From Bacillota bacterium (lineage in GTDB: Bacteria > Bacillota > Bacilli > Paenibacillales > Paenibacillaceae): a stretch of DNA of 64,000 nt. The DNA lies in NCBI GenBank assembly GCA_023460795.1, contig JAEWPC010000026.1:7989-71988 (forward strand). Reading direction: 5' to 3'. Positions 16,240-25,461 of this stretch are shown in pieces (within the stretch, counting starts at the first letter, position 1; each line of letters opens with the position of its first letter). The notes under the pieces were generated by a model. It ran no database searches, had not been told where the DNA came from, and worked only from the letters and a program-made list of their open reading frames with translations. A program made the translations under genes and the position numbers.

Positions 16240-16578
16240 TTATTTTTCGGATACGACCAGCGTAATGTGGCTGGAACGCTTAAAGATGCTGAATGCGCGA
16301 CCTTGGGAACGCGGCTGGAATCGTTTCATCGTAGCACCCTCGTTAACGAAGACTTCGGAAACGACCAGTTTGTTCACGTCGAGCTGGTAGTTATGTTCAG
16401 CGTTGGCGATCGCGGAGTTCAACAGCTTCTCCACAACAGGAGATGCCGAACGCGGCGTGTGGCGCAGGATTGCAATAGCCTCGCCGACTTTCTTGCCGCG
16501 GATCAGGTCAACGACCAGACGAACTTTACGTGCCGGAATGCGAATGTTATTCACAACAGCTTTCGCTTGTTGAGACAT
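16240..16578 (-). CDS. rplV: ribosomal protein L22
   Basis: 112 residues; the hairpin loop that lines the exit tunnel is FVNEGATMKRFQPRSQGRAF near 78-97, with no insertion of the kind linked to macrolide resistance. Between rpsS and rpsC. Confidence 0.97.
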   Translation of the reverse strand: MSQQAKAVVNNIRIPARKVRLVVDLIRGKKVGEAIAILRHTPRSASPVVEKLLNSAIANAEHNYQLDVNKLVVSEVFVNEGATMKRFQPRSQGRAFSIFKRSSHITLVVSEK

Positions 16579-16616
16579 CGAAGTACCTCCTCCCTTACGT
16601 TAACTAACTGTAAGGC

Positions 16617-16898
16617 TTATCGTTTGCCTGTCTTCTTGTCATCGTCGGTGTGGCCTTTGAACGTACGCGTAGGCGCGAATTCTCCGAGCTTGTGTCCGAC
16701 CATGTCCTCGGTTACGTATACTGGCACGTGCTTACGTCCGTCATACACGGCGAACGTATTGCCAACGAATTGAGGGAAGATCGTCGAACGACGAGACCAA
16801 GTTTTGATTACGGATTTCTTATTCGAATCGGATTGCTCTTCCACTTTTTTCAGCAGATAGCCATCCACGAAAGGTCCTTTTTTCAAACTGCGACCCAT
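16617..16898 (-). CDS. rpsS: ribosomal protein S19
   Basis: 93 residues: MGRSLKKGPFVDGYLLKKVE, then WSRRSTIFPQFVGNTFAVYD and KLGEFAPTRTFKGHTDDDKK. Head protein of the 30S subunit near S13. Between rplB and rplV. Confidence 0.98.
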   Translation of the reverse strand: MGRSLKKGPFVDGYLLKKVEEQSDSNKKSVIKTWSRRSTIFPQFVGNTFAVYDGRKHVPVYVTEDMVGHKLGEFAPTRTFKGHTDDDKKTGKR

Positions 16899-16964
16899 GG
16901 AATGCTCCTCCCTTCACACGGCTTTTACGATCAACTAGCCCGTAGCGTTCACGCCGCTATGCAA

Positions 16965-17795
16965 TTACTTGCTGCGGCGACGAACGATGTATTGGCTCGA
17001 TGCTTTTTTCTTCTTGCGGGTTTTGTAACCAAGCGTTGGCTTGCCCCATGGAGAAAGCGGGGATTTGCGGCCGATTGGAGCGCGGCCTTCGCCACCACCG
17101 TGCGGGTGATCGACCGGGTTCATGACGACGCCGCGAACGACTGGGCGTTTGCCGAGCCAACGGTTACGTCCTGCTTTACCGATGTTGATCAACTCATGGT
17201 CTTGGTTACCTACCGTACCGATCGTAGCGCGGCATTGTTTGAGAATGCGGCGGATCTCGCCGGAAGCCAAACGAATCGTCACGTAAGTCGATTCTTTACC
17301 GAGCAACTGAGCTTCCGTACCTGCAGCGCGTACCAATTGGCCGCCTTTGCCTGGCTTCAGCTCGATGTTGTGGATCATCGTACCGACTGGAATGTTCTCC
17401 AGCGGAAGAGCGTTACCGATCTTGATGTCGGCGTCAGGACCGGAGAAGATTTGATCTCCAACCTTCAGGCCTTTAGGAGCGATGATGTATGCCTTCTCGC
17501 CGTCAACGTAGTTGATCAGTGCGATATAAGACGTACGGTTCGGATCGTATTCGATCGTAGCCACGCGGCCGGGAATGCCGTCCTTCGTGCGTTTGAAATC
17601 GATGATCCGGTATTTGCGTTTATGACCGCCGCCATGGTGGCGAACCGTCAATTTACCTTGATGGTTACGGCCGGCGCGCTTGCTCAGAGGTGCGAGCAAG
17701 GATTTCTCCGGCGTCGATGTCGTGATCTCTTCGAACGTCGAAACCGTCATTTGACGACGGCTTGGCGTTGTCGGATTAAACTTTTTAACTGGCAC
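16965..17795 (-). CDS. rplB: ribosomal protein L2
   Basis: 276 residues. MPVKKFNPTTPSRRQMTVST at the start, RHHGGGHKRKYRIIDFKRTK near 50 and the C-terminal VRGVVMNPVDHPHGGGEGRA, whose histidine is close to the peptidyl transferase centre. Between rplW and rpsS. Confidence 0.98.
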   Translation of the reverse strand: MPVKKFNPTTPSRRQMTVSTFEEITTSTPEKSLLAPLSKRAGRNHQGKLTVRHHGGGHKRKYRIIDFKRTKDGIPGRVATIEYDPNRTSYIALINYVDGEKAYIIAPKGLKVGDQIFSGPDADIKIGNALPLENIPVGTMIHNIELKPGKGGQLVRAAGTEAQLLGKESTYVTIRLASGEIRRILKQCRATIGTVGNQDHELINIGKAGRNRWLGKRPVVRGVVMNPVDHPHGGGEGRAPIGRKSPLSPWGKPTLGYKTRKKKKASSQYIVRRRSK

Positions 17796-17824
17796 TTGGT
17801 TTCCCTCCTTACTTTAAAGAGTAA

Positions 17825-18118
17825 TTACACCGATGCTTCGAAGAATTCGAGCGGTTTGCTATCTGCGGACAGCGTGACGAACGCTTTCTTCCATTCGGAA
17901 GTATATCCGCTGTGTCTGCCGTAGCGCTTAGGCTTAGCAGGAACGCGCAGCGTGTTAACGTTAACGACCTTAACTTTGAAGATCGCTTCGATCGCTTGCT
18001 TGATTTCCGTCTTGTTCGCTTTGAGGTCGACTTCGAACACGTATTTCTGTTGTTCGATGAACTCGCTCGTGCGCTCGGTAATTACCGGACGCTTGATCAC
18101 ATCGCGGGGGTTCTTCAT
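17825..18118 (-). CDS. rplW: ribosomal protein L23
   Basis: 97 residues: RDVIKRPVITERTSEFIEQQ and NTLRVPAKPKRYGRHSGYTS. It sits at the exit of the tunnel and docks trigger factor and SRP. Its ATG overlaps the rplD stop codon by one base (18118). Confidence 0.97.
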   Translation of the reverse strand: MKNPRDVIKRPVITERTSEFIEQQKYVFEVDLKANKTEIKQAIEAIFKVKVVNVNTLRVPAKPKRYGRHSGYTSEWKKAFVTLSADSKPLEFFEASV

Positions 18119-18741
18119 TACGCGAACACCTCCTCAACTTTAGCGACCGCTTCCTTCGTGATGATCAATTGATCATGTTTCAGGACGTCAAGCACGTTGA
18201 TTCCCTCTGCGGCGACGAATTTGACGCCTGGGATGTTGCGTGCGGACAGGGCCACATTGTTATCAAAGTCAGCGGTAACGACAAGCGCTTTGCGACCGAC
18301 TTTGAGGTTGTTCAGGATCTTCGCGAAGTCCTTCGTCTTAGGAGCGGACAAGCTCAGTTGATCCAGAACGATAATTTGATTCTCGATGACTTTGCTGGAC
18401 AAAGCCGATTTAATCGCCAGACGGCGAACTTTACGAGGCAATTTGAAACCGTAGCTGCGTGGCGTAGGTCCGAAGACGATACCGCCGCCCTTCCATTGCG
18501 GCGAACGAATGGAGCCTTGGCGAGCACGGCCGGTTCCTTTTTGTTTCCAAGGCTTGCGTCCGCCGCCGCTAACTTCCGAACGTCCTTTAACGTCGTGAGT
18601 TCCCGCGCGAAGCGAAGCTTGTTGAAGCAGCACGGCACTGTGCATAACGTGAGCGTTAGGCTGCAATCCGAAAATAGCTTCCGCCAATTCCAGTTCGCCA
18701 ACCGTTTTGCCCTCTACGTTGTATACAGATACTTTAGGCAT
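18118..18741 (-). CDS. rplD: ribosomal protein L4
   Basis: 207 residues: MPKVSVYNVEGKTVGELELA and the tunnel loop GGGRKPWKQKGTGRARQGSI at about 62-82. In E. coli L4 also regulates its operon; here no such leader is evident. Between rplC and rplW. Confidence 0.98.
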   Translation of the reverse strand: MPKVSVYNVEGKTVGELELAEAIFGLQPNAHVMHSAVLLQQASLRAGTHDVKGRSEVSGGGRKPWKQKGTGRARQGSIRSPQWKGGGIVFGPTPRSYGFKLPRKVRRLAIKSALSSKVIENQIIVLDQLSLSAPKTKDFAKILNNLKVGRKALVVTADFDNNVALSARNIPGVKFVAAEGINVLDVLKHDQLIITKEAVAKVEEVFA

Positions 18742-18771
18742 GAGTGGTCCTCCTTTCTAAATCGATGTGAA

Positions 18772-19392
18772 TTATTTCTTCACCGAAGAGCGAATTTTGA
18801 GATAGCTGTTGCGCGCGCCCGGTACGGAGCCCTTGATCAGAAGAACGTTACGCTCAACGTCGACTTTAACGACTTCGAGGTTCTGAACCGTGATCGTCTC
18901 GCTACCCATACGGCCGTGCATTTTCTTGCCTTTAGGTACGCGGTTAGCGTCGCGAATCGTAGCGAGCGAACCGTTACCGCGGTGGTATTTGGAACCGTGC
19001 GTCATTTTACCGCGTTGGAAGCCCCAACGTTTGATCGCGCCGGCCGTTCCTTTACCTTTGGAGATACCTGTTACGTCAACAAAAGCGCCTTCTGCGAATA
19101 CGTCAACTTTAACTTCCGCGCCGACTTCGAGGTCGGACGAACCGCTGATTTCGCGAATGAAGCGCTTGGGCGCCGTGCCTGCTTTTTTAGCATGGCCGAT
19201 GGCTGGTTTAGTCGCTAGCTTCTCGCGTTTGTCCGCGAAGCCGAGCTGGATTGCTTCGTATCCGTCGTTATCAGCGTCTTTCTTCTGAAGAACAACGTTC
19301 GGAGTTGCTTCAATAACCGTTACAGGCACGACGCTACCGTCTGCCGCGAAGATTTGAGTCATTCCGAGTTTACGTCCCAAGATTCCTGGCAT
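18772..19392 (-). CDS. rplC: ribosomal protein L3
   Basis: 206 residues: MPGILGRKLGMTQIFAADGS and the central extension KRWGFQRGKMTHGSKYHRGN that reaches the peptidyl transferase centre. An assembly-initiating large subunit protein. Between rpsJ and rplD. Confidence 0.98.
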   Translation of the reverse strand: MPGILGRKLGMTQIFAADGSVVPVTVIEATPNVVLQKKDADNDGYEAIQLGFADKREKLATKPAIGHAKKAGTAPKRFIREISGSSDLEVGAEVKVDVFAEGAFVDVTGISKGKGTAGAIKRWGFQRGKMTHGSKYHRGNGSLATIRDANRVPKGKKMHGRMGSETITVQNLEVVKVDVERNVLLIKGSVPGARNSYLKIRSSVKK

Positions 19393-19440
19393 GTTGACAC
19401 CTCTTTTCCTTCATAACTAGTTATGGTTGTTGAGTTCTTA

Positions 19441-19749
19441 TTAAAGCTTGATTTCGATATCGACGCCGGATGGCAGGTCGAGACGCATTAGAGCGTCAAC
19501 CGTTTGCGGCGTAGGATTGACGATATCAATCAAACGCTTGTGCGTACGCATTTCGAACTGCTCACGCGAATCCTTGTACTTGTGCACCGCGCGCAGAATC
19601 GTGATGATTTGCTTCTCGGTTGGCAACGGAATCGGCCCAGAGACACCTGCACCTGTACGTTTTGCCGTTTCTACGATTTTCTCCGCGGATTGATCGAGGA
19701 TACGATGATCGTAGGCTTTCAAACGGATACGGATTTTTTGCTTAGCCAT
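19441..19749 (-). CDS. rpsJ: ribosomal protein S10
   Basis: 102 residues: MAKQKIRIRLKAYDHRILDQ and RRTGAGVSGPIPLP-type block KRTGAGVSGPIPLPTEKQII. Also the partner of NusB in antitermination. First gene of the S10 operon, with its own promoter and a leader of about 140 bases. The usual neighbour tuf is 1.8 kb away, separated by two plus-strand genes. Confidence 0.98.
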   Translation of the reverse strand: MAKQKIRIRLKAYDHRILDQSAEKIVETAKRTGAGVSGPIPLPTEKQIITILRAVHKYKDSREQFEMRTHKRLIDIVNPTPQTVDALMRLDLPSGVDIEIKL

Positions 19750-19892
19750 ATAATTCCCTCCTTATTCGCCCAATTTTGGAATCGGACATACTCCGTGAGA
19801 ATAACCCGCCACATCCGGTTTACCACCCTATGGCAAAGGGGCCGGGTGTGTCGGCAACCTCTCACATCGACGCACAGTCACAGACCAACATT
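19750..19892 (-). promoter_or_regulatory. S10 operon leader
   Basis: About 140 untranslated bases with a long hairpin at 19811-19849: outer arms ACACCCGG and CCGGATGT with one mismatch, and CCCC/GGG pairing inside. No T run follows, so it is not an ordinary terminator. A regulatory or processing role is possible but unproven. Confidence 0.4.
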
Positions 19893-19896
19893 CACT

Positions 19897-19925
19897 ATTA
19901 TAGCGATTCGCCTAAGTGAATGCAA
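19897..19925 (-). promoter_or_regulatory. promoter of the S10 operon
   Basis: TTGCAT (19925-19920), 17 bases, TATAAT (19902-19897). It provides independent transcription of the S10-spc-alpha cluster now that tuf is not adjacent. Confidence 0.75.
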
Positions 19926-19951
19926 CAAAAATTTATTCATCTTTTCATGGC

Positions 19952-19982
19952 TTGTATATGCCGTAAAACCTTGATGTATAAT
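19952..19982 (+). promoter_or_regulatory. candidate promoter of the DUF421 gene
   Basis: TATAAT at 19977-19982 with TTGTAT at 19952-19957 (19-base spacer, longer than ideal). The following 98 bases to the GTG start contain a stem with arms AGAGTTT and AAACTCT at about 19989-20017. This segment is divergent from the S10 promoter. Confidence 0.4.
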
Positions 19983-20080
19983 GCTTTCAGAGTTTCGCTT
20001 GAGCGTTGGCAAACTCTTCTTTTAATGAAGAAACGCAAACCAGGTTAACCTTAATGTATACCGCGGAGGGAGAGATCGCC

Positions 20081-20779
20081 GTGCCGGAATGGTTTCAAGT
20101 CGGCTTGCGAACGATAACGGCTGTGCTTGTTTTGTTCATTTTGACGCGTCTTCTTGGCAAGAGACAAGTATCGCAGCTATCTACGTTCGAATACATCACG
20201 GGTCTATCGATCGGCAACTTGGCCGCGTATTTGTCCTTGGATACCGAAAGCCATTGGTCGCTCGGGCTAATCGCGATATCCGTATGGGTCGCCTTCTCGC
20301 TTGCCATCGAATGGATTCAGTTGAAAAGTAAACGCGGACGCGATCTAATCGACGGCAAAGCTACCGTACTTATCAAGAACGGCAAAATTCTCGAGAAAAA
20401 TCTACGCAAGGAGCGTACGACGTCCGACGAGCTGCTCGAGATGCTGCGGCGAAACAACGTATTTAACATCGACACGGTTGAATTCGCGATTCTGGATACA
20501 AGCGGGGAACTAAACGTATTATTGAAGAAAGAGCATCAGCCGCTGACTCCGAAAGACATCGGTTTAGCCGTCACTCCGGAAACTGCCCCGATGACCGTCA
20601 TTATGGACGGCAAAGTGCTAGCCGATTCGCTCAAGAAGGTCGGATTGAACGAAAACTGGCTGAATGCCAAACTCAAGCAACTGGGCACTTCACACGAACA
20701 TATCTATCTCGCTCAAGTCGATTCGCAGAACAAGCTATATCTGGATCCGTACGATCGTCCGACACATGGCGTGCATTAA
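20081..20779 (+). CDS. DUF421 (YetF-like) membrane protein
   Basis: 232 residues from GTG 20081, preceded by GGAGGGAG; the frame is open upstream but without a binding site. Three hydrophobic segments near residues 6-20, 45-60 and 65-85, with FILTRLLGKRQVSQLSTFEY and ITGLSIGNLAAYLSLDTESH, are typical of this family, followed by a soluble domain containing LIKNGKILEKNLRKERTTSD and ELLEMLRRNNVFNIDTVEFA. Some family members take part in spore resistance in Bacillus; the molecular role is unknown. It forms a plus-strand pair with the YitT gene downstream and interrupts the tuf-rpsJ junction. Confidence 0.88.
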   Translation: MPEWFQVGLRTITAVLVLFILTRLLGKRQVSQLSTFEYITGLSIGNLAAYLSLDTESHWSLGLIAISVWVAFSLAIEWIQLKSKRGRDLIDGKATVLIKNGKILEKNLRKERTTSDELLEMLRRNNVFNIDTVEFAILDTSGELNVLLKKEHQPLTPKDIGLAVTPETAPMTVIMDGKVLADSLKKVGLNENWLNAKLKQLGTSHEHIYLAQVDSQNKLYLDPYDRPTHGVH

Positions 20780-20866
20780 ATCTCCTAAAAAATAACATAC
20801 GATGAACATCAGCTCTTAACGTCCGCCATATAAATAAGACAGGCTGACCGAAAGGGCTGATTAGCG

Positions 20867-21466
20867 TTGCTCTCCATCTCCAAACTATTCGCGATCGTTA
20901 TTGGATGCTTGATGATCGCTGCCGGAATCGACTTCTTCCTCATGCCGATCAAAGTTCTGGACGGCGGCATCATCGGAATCGCTCTGATTGCCAACTACTT
21001 GTTCGAAGTTCGTGTAGGCTTTTTCTTGTTCTTGTGCAGCATCCCCGTATTCGTCTATGCGTGGTTTAAGGACAGGAAGATCGTGTATTACAGCCTTTAC
21101 GGGATGCTCTTCCTCTCTTACTTCATCGATATCCTCGAACCTTATATGTATCACTTCAGATACGAGTACCGAATGAATCCCTTCACGAGCTCACTCATCG
21201 GAGGGTTGCTGATCGGAACCGGATTCGGCCTCTTGCTTCGTTACGAAACGAGCACCGGCGGATTGGATCTTGTTGCGAAGTTGATAACGGACAACAGACG
21301 CATGAACGTCGGAGTGATCATATGGGGACTGGATGCGATCATCGTAAGCATCGGCGGCTTATTGTTCAACGCAGATACGTTCTTCCTCTCGGTCGCTACC
21401 GTAAGCGCAGGCGGAATTGCCACGAGCCTGTTAACAGCCTTTCCTCCAATTAAAAAGATAAAATAA
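20867..21466 (+). CDS. YitT-family membrane protein, short form
   Basis: 199 residues from TTG 20867 (AAAGGG ten bases before). About six hydrophobic segments, with FFLMPIKVLDGGIIGIALIA near 25 and LIGTGFGLLLRYETSTGGLD near 110, match the YitT/DUF161 membrane domain. The usual C-terminal DUF2179 domain of about 80 residues is missing: the protein stops soon after the last membrane segment at LLTAFPPIKKIK. Function of the family is unknown. It is convergent with tuf and shares a bidirectional terminator with it. Confidence 0.88.
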   Translation: MLSISKLFAIVIGCLMIAAGIDFFLMPIKVLDGGIIGIALIANYLFEVRVGFFLFLCSIPVFVYAWFKDRKIVYYSLYGMLFLSYFIDILEPYMYHFRYEYRMNPFTSSLIGGLLIGTGFGLLLRYETSTGGLDLVAKLITDNRRMNVGVIIWGLDAIIVSIGGLLFNADTFFLSVATVSAGGIATSLLTAFPPIKKIK

Positions 21467-21497
21467 AAAAAAGCCCTCTGTCGCCAGAGGGCTTTTG
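21465..21497. terminator. bidirectional terminator between yitT-type gene and tuf
   Basis: Stem arms AAGCCCTCTG (21471-21480) and CAGAGGGCTT (21485-21494), loop of four, flanked by an A run on the left and TTTT on the right, so it can serve both strands. Confidence 0.9.
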
Positions 21498-21509
21498 CTT
21501 GTACAGCGA

Positions 21510-22703
21510 TTACTTTTGGATGGAAGCAACTGCGCCAGCGCCAACCGTACGGCCGCCTTCGCGGATAGCGAAGCGAGTACCGTCTTCGATAGCGATTGGG
21601 GAGATCAGTTGAACCGTAACCGTGATGTTATCGCCCGGCATAACCATTTCCGTGCCTTCTGGCAGGTTGATGATGCCCGTAACGTCAGTCGTACGGAAGT
21701 AGAACTGTGGACGGTAGCCCGTGAAGAAAGGCTTATGACGGCCGCCCTCAGCGGAAGTCAGAACGTAGATTTGAGCCGTGAACTCAGTGTGTGGCTTAAC
21801 GGAACCCGTTTTAGCCAAAACTTGTCCGCGCTCGATATCTTTACGGTCAACGCCGCGAAGCAATGCGCCGATGTTGTCGCCAGCTTGCGCTTGGTCGAGC
21901 AATTTACGGAACATTTCAACGCCCGTAACAACCGTTTTGCGAGTTTCTTCGTGCAGACCAACGATTTCAACCTCGTCGCCTACTTTAACGATACCGCGCT
22001 CAACGCGACCCGTAGCAACCGTACCGCGACCGGTGATCGTGAATACGTCCTCGACTGGCATCAAGAAAGGCTTGTCAGTCGCGCGCTCAGGCGTTGGGAT
22101 GTAGCTGTCGATCGCTTCGAACAGCTCGATGATTTTGTCAGCCCAAGGGCCGTCTGGGTTTGCAAGAGCTTCACGAGCAGCGCCGCGGATGATTGGAGTG
22201 TCATCGCCCGGGAATTCGTACTCGCTAAGAAGGTCGCGAACTTCCATCTCAACAAGCTCAAGCAATTCTTCGTCTTCAACCATGTCGCATTTGTTCAAGA
22301 ATACGACGATGTAAGGAACGCCTACTTGGCGGGAGAGCAGGATGTGCTCGCGCGTTTGCGGCATTGGGCCGTCAGCAGCGGATACGACGAGGATTGCGCC
22401 GTCCATCTGAGCAGCACCGGTGATCATGTTCTTAACGTAGTCGGCGTGTCCAGGGCAGTCAACGTGAGCGTAGTGACGGTTAGGCGTCTCATACTCAACG
22501 TGAGCCGTGGAGATCGTGATGCCGCGCTCGCGCTCTTCTGGAGCTTTGTCGATTTGGTCGAACGCTACAGCAGCGCCGCTGCCGTATTTTTTGTTCAATA
22601 CCGTCGTGATTGCAGCAGTCGTCGTCGTTTTACCGTGGTCAACGTGACCGATCGTACCGATGTTAACGTGTGGTTTTGTACGTTCAAACTTAGCCTTTGC
22701 CAT
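21510..22703 (-). CDS. tuf: elongation factor Tu
   Basis: 397 residues. Delivers aminoacyl-tRNA to the ribosome. GTPase motifs: GHVDHGKTTTTAAIT (P-loop, from 18), DCPGHADYVKNM (G3) and FLNKCDMVEDEEL (G4); domains 2 and 3 follow, with GTEMVMPGDNITVTVQLISP near the end. GGAGG seven bases before ATG 22703. It is the last gene of the str cluster and ends in the bidirectional terminator at 21465-21497. A hairpin at about 22754-22777 lies in the 96-base spacer after fusA. Confidence 0.98.
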   Translation of the reverse strand: MAKAKFERTKPHVNIGTIGHVDHGKTTTTAAITTVLNKKYGSGAAVAFDQIDKAPEERERGITISTAHVEYETPNRHYAHVDCPGHADYVKNMITGAAQMDGAILVVSAADGPMPQTREHILLSRQVGVPYIVVFLNKCDMVEDEELLELVEMEVRDLLSEYEFPGDDTPIIRGAAREALANPDGPWADKIIELFEAIDSYIPTPERATDKPFLMPVEDVFTITGRGTVATGRVERGIVKVGDEVEIVGLHEETRKTVVTGVEMFRKLLDQAQAGDNIGALLRGVDRKDIERGQVLAKTGSVKPHTEFTAQIYVLTSAEGGRHKPFFTGYRPQFYFRTTDVTGIINLPEGTEMVMPGDNITVTVQLISPIAIEDGTRFAIREGGRTVGAGAVASIQK

Positions 22704-22799
22704 TGGTCAGTTCCTCCTTAATAAGGAAAAGAATTATATTATTTGGCGGGGAGGAGCGCTTATGCGGCGTTCCTCTTGCCCGACCACTTCCAACGATGC

Positions 22800-24878
22800 T
22801 TATTCTTTGCCTTTGTGCTTCGAGATGATCTCTTCGGCAATGTTCTTAGGCACTTCTTCGTAGTGGGACAGTTCCATCGAGAACACGCCGCGGCCTTGCG
22901 TACCGGAACGTAGCGTCGTGGAATATCCGAACATCTCGGAAAGCGGCACTTTCGCACGAATGATCTGAGCGCCGAAACGCATATCGGATCCTTCGATGCG
23001 TCCGCGACGAGAGCTCAGCATGCCCATTACGTCGCCGAAGTATTCTTCCGGCACCGTAACTTCGACTTTCATGATCGGCTCGAGCAAAATCGGCTTACAT
23101 TTTTCTTTAGCAGCTTTAAGCGCCATAGAACCTGCGATTTTGAACGCCATCTCATTGGAGTCGACGTCATGGTAAGATCCGTCGAATACGGTGGCTTTAA
23201 CGTCTACGAGCGGGAAGCCCGCCAAGACGCCGTTTTTCATCGATTCTTCGATACCTGCACCGATAGGAGCAATGTATTCTTTCGGAATCGAGCCGCCGAC
23301 GACTTTGCTTTCGAAGATGAAGCCGGTACCGGCTTCTTGCGGTTCGAACTCAACCCAACAATGGCCATATTGACCACGGCCGCCGGACTGACGAACGAAC
23401 TTGCCTTCGACTTTAGCCGCTACCGTGAACGTCTCGCGGTAAGCAACTTGCGGTTTACCGACGTTCGTCTCGACTTTGAATTCACGATTCATACGGTCAA
23501 CCATGATTTCCAAGTGGAGCTCGCCCATCCCGGAAATGATCGTTTGTCCCGTTTCTTCGTCCGTGTGTGCACGGAAAGTCGGATCTTCCTCCGTGAGCTT
23601 CTGGAGAGCGATACCCATCTTGTCTTGGTCGGCTTTAGTTTTAGGCTCGACCGCAAGCTGGATAACCGGCTCGGCGAAGTTCATGGATTCAAGGATAACC
23701 GGATTCTTCTCGTCGCACAACGTATCGCCGGTCGTCGTATCTTTGAGGCCTACGGCAGCAGCGATATCGCCTGCGTAAACTTCGCTGATTTCTTGACGGC
23801 TGTTCGCGTGCATTTGAAGAATACGTCCGATCCGCTCGCGTTTGCCTTTCGTTGCGTTCACGACGTAAGAGCCGGAAGTCAATACACCGGAGTATACGCG
23901 GAAGAACGTCAGCTTACCGACGAACGGGTCAGTCATGATTTTGAATGCCAACGCCGAGAACGGCTGGTTGTCATCCGATTTGCGAATCGTCTCCGTACCG
24001 TCTTCCAGGTGACCTTTGATGTCAGGAACATCCGTAGGAGCTGGGAGGTAAGCAACGACCGCATCCAACATCGGCTGAACGCCTTTGTTGCGGTAAGAAG
24101 AGCCGCAGACGACTGGGAAGATCTTAACTTCGCAGACGCCTTTACGGAGAGCAGCTTTCAGTTCCGGAATGGTGATTTCTTCGCCTTCCAGATACTTCAT
24201 CATGAGCTCTTCGTCAAGTTCAGCGACTTTCTCGACCAATTCCATGCGAAGCGCTTCTGCTTGATCTTTGAGATCGGCAGGAACTTCTTCCGTTACCGGA
24301 TCTTTGCCGAGATCGTCTTGGTATTTATAAGCGACCATCTCAACGAGGTCGATCATGCCTACGAAGTGGTTCTCTGCGCCGATTGGCAATTGGATGGCGA
24401 CAGCATTAGCGCCAAGACGTTCCTTCATGTCTTTAACGACGTTCAGGTAGTCTGCACCGATGATGTCCATTTTGTTAACGTAAGCGATACGTGGAACGCC
24501 GTAACGGTCGGCTTGGCGCCATACCGTCTCGGATTGCGGTTCAACGCCTTCTTTGGCACTGAACACGCCTACTGCTCCGTCCAATACGCGCAGAGAGCGC
24601 TCGACCTCTACCGTAAAGTCAACGTGACCCGGAGTGTCGATAATATTGATGCGATGGCCTTTCCACTGAGCAGTCGTTGCGGCAGACGTAATCGTGATGC
24701 CGCGCTCTTGTTCCTGTTCCATCCAGTCCATCGTCGCAGCGCCTTCATGCACTTCGCCGATTTTATGGGTACGGCCCGTGTAGAACAAGATCCGTTCTGT
24801 CGTCGTGGTTTTACCCGCATCAATATGCGCCATAATGCCGATGTTGCGCGTATTCTGCAAGGAGAACTCTCTTGGCAT
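22800..24878 (-). CDS. fusA: elongation factor G
   Basis: 692 residues. Drives translocation of tRNA and mRNA. P-loop AHIDAGKTTTTERILFYTGR at 17-36, switch region ERGITITSAATTAQWKGHRI, DTPGHVDFTVEVERSLRVLD, and the domain III-V blocks GMGELHLEIMVDRMNREFKV and RRGRIEGSDMRFGAQIIRAK. Between rpsG and tuf. Full length and intact. Confidence 0.98.
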   Translation of the reverse strand: MPREFSLQNTRNIGIMAHIDAGKTTTTERILFYTGRTHKIGEVHEGAATMDWMEQEQERGITITSAATTAQWKGHRINIIDTPGHVDFTVEVERSLRVLDGAVGVFSAKEGVEPQSETVWRQADRYGVPRIAYVNKMDIIGADYLNVVKDMKERLGANAVAIQLPIGAENHFVGMIDLVEMVAYKYQDDLGKDPVTEEVPADLKDQAEALRMELVEKVAELDEELMMKYLEGEEITIPELKAALRKGVCEVKIFPVVCGSSYRNKGVQPMLDAVVAYLPAPTDVPDIKGHLEDGTETIRKSDDNQPFSALAFKIMTDPFVGKLTFFRVYSGVLTSGSYVVNATKGKRERIGRILQMHANSRQEISEVYAGDIAAAVGLKDTTTGDTLCDEKNPVILESMNFAEPVIQLAVEPKTKADQDKMGIALQKLTEEDPTFRAHTDEETGQTIISGMGELHLEIMVDRMNREFKVETNVGKPQVAYRETFTVAAKVEGKFVRQSGGRGQYGHCWVEFEPQEAGTGFIFESKVVGGSIPKEYIAPIGAGIEESMKNGVLAGFPLVDVKATVFDGSYHDVDSNEMAFKIAGSMALKAAKEKCKPILLEPIMKVEVTVPEEYFGDVMGMLSSRRGRIEGSDMRFGAQIIRAKVPLSEMFGYSTTLRSGTQGRGVFSMELSHYEEVPKNIAEEIISKHKGKE

Positions 24879-24918
24879 GCGGTGTTACTCCCTTCATATG
24901 ACTTGCTTCATGCAAATC

Positions 24919-25389
24919 CTACCAGCGGTAATGCGCGAACGCTCTGTTCGCTTCCGCCATCTTGTGCGTATCCTCGCGCTTCTTCACTGCAGCTCCCGTG
25001 TTGTTGGAAGCATCCAGGATTTCAGCTGCCAGACGTTCTTCCATCGTCTTCTCGCCGCGGTTGCGGGAGTAGTTGACGAGCCAACGCAGTCCGAGGGACG
25101 TACGGCGCTCAGGCTTAACCTCGATCGGTACTTGGTAGTTCGCACCACCGACGCGACGAGCTTTAACCTCGAGCACTGGCATGATGTTCTTGATAGCGGC
25201 TTCGAAGACCTCCATTGGATCTTTACCCGAACGCTCTTTAATCAAGTTGAATGCATCATACAGAAGTTGCGAAGCAACGCCTCTCTTACCGTCGATCATA
25301 ATGCGGTTGATAAGGCGCGTAACGAGCTTGCTGTTATATATCGGATCCGGGAGCACGTCCCGTTTCGTTACTGGTCCTTTACGTGGCAT
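24919..25389 (-). CDS. rpsG: ribosomal protein S7
   Basis: 156 residues: MPRKGPVTKRDVLPDPIYNS and RRVGGANYQVPIEVKPERRT, with the end NRAFAHYRW. Organises the 30S head. Between rpsL and fusA. Confidence 0.98.
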   Translation of the reverse strand: MPRKGPVTKRDVLPDPIYNSKLVTRLINRIMIDGKRGVASQLLYDAFNLIKERSGKDPMEVFEAAIKNIMPVLEVKARRVGGANYQVPIEVKPERRTSLGLRWLVNYSRNRGEKTMEERLAAEILDASNNTGAAVKKREDTHKMAEANRAFAHYRW

Positions 25390-25461
25390 CGAAAATTCCT
25401 CCTTTCTCTTTGCTTGTGTTCATAAGGCACGGATTAAGCGATCAAGTCGCCAGCCGGCTTA

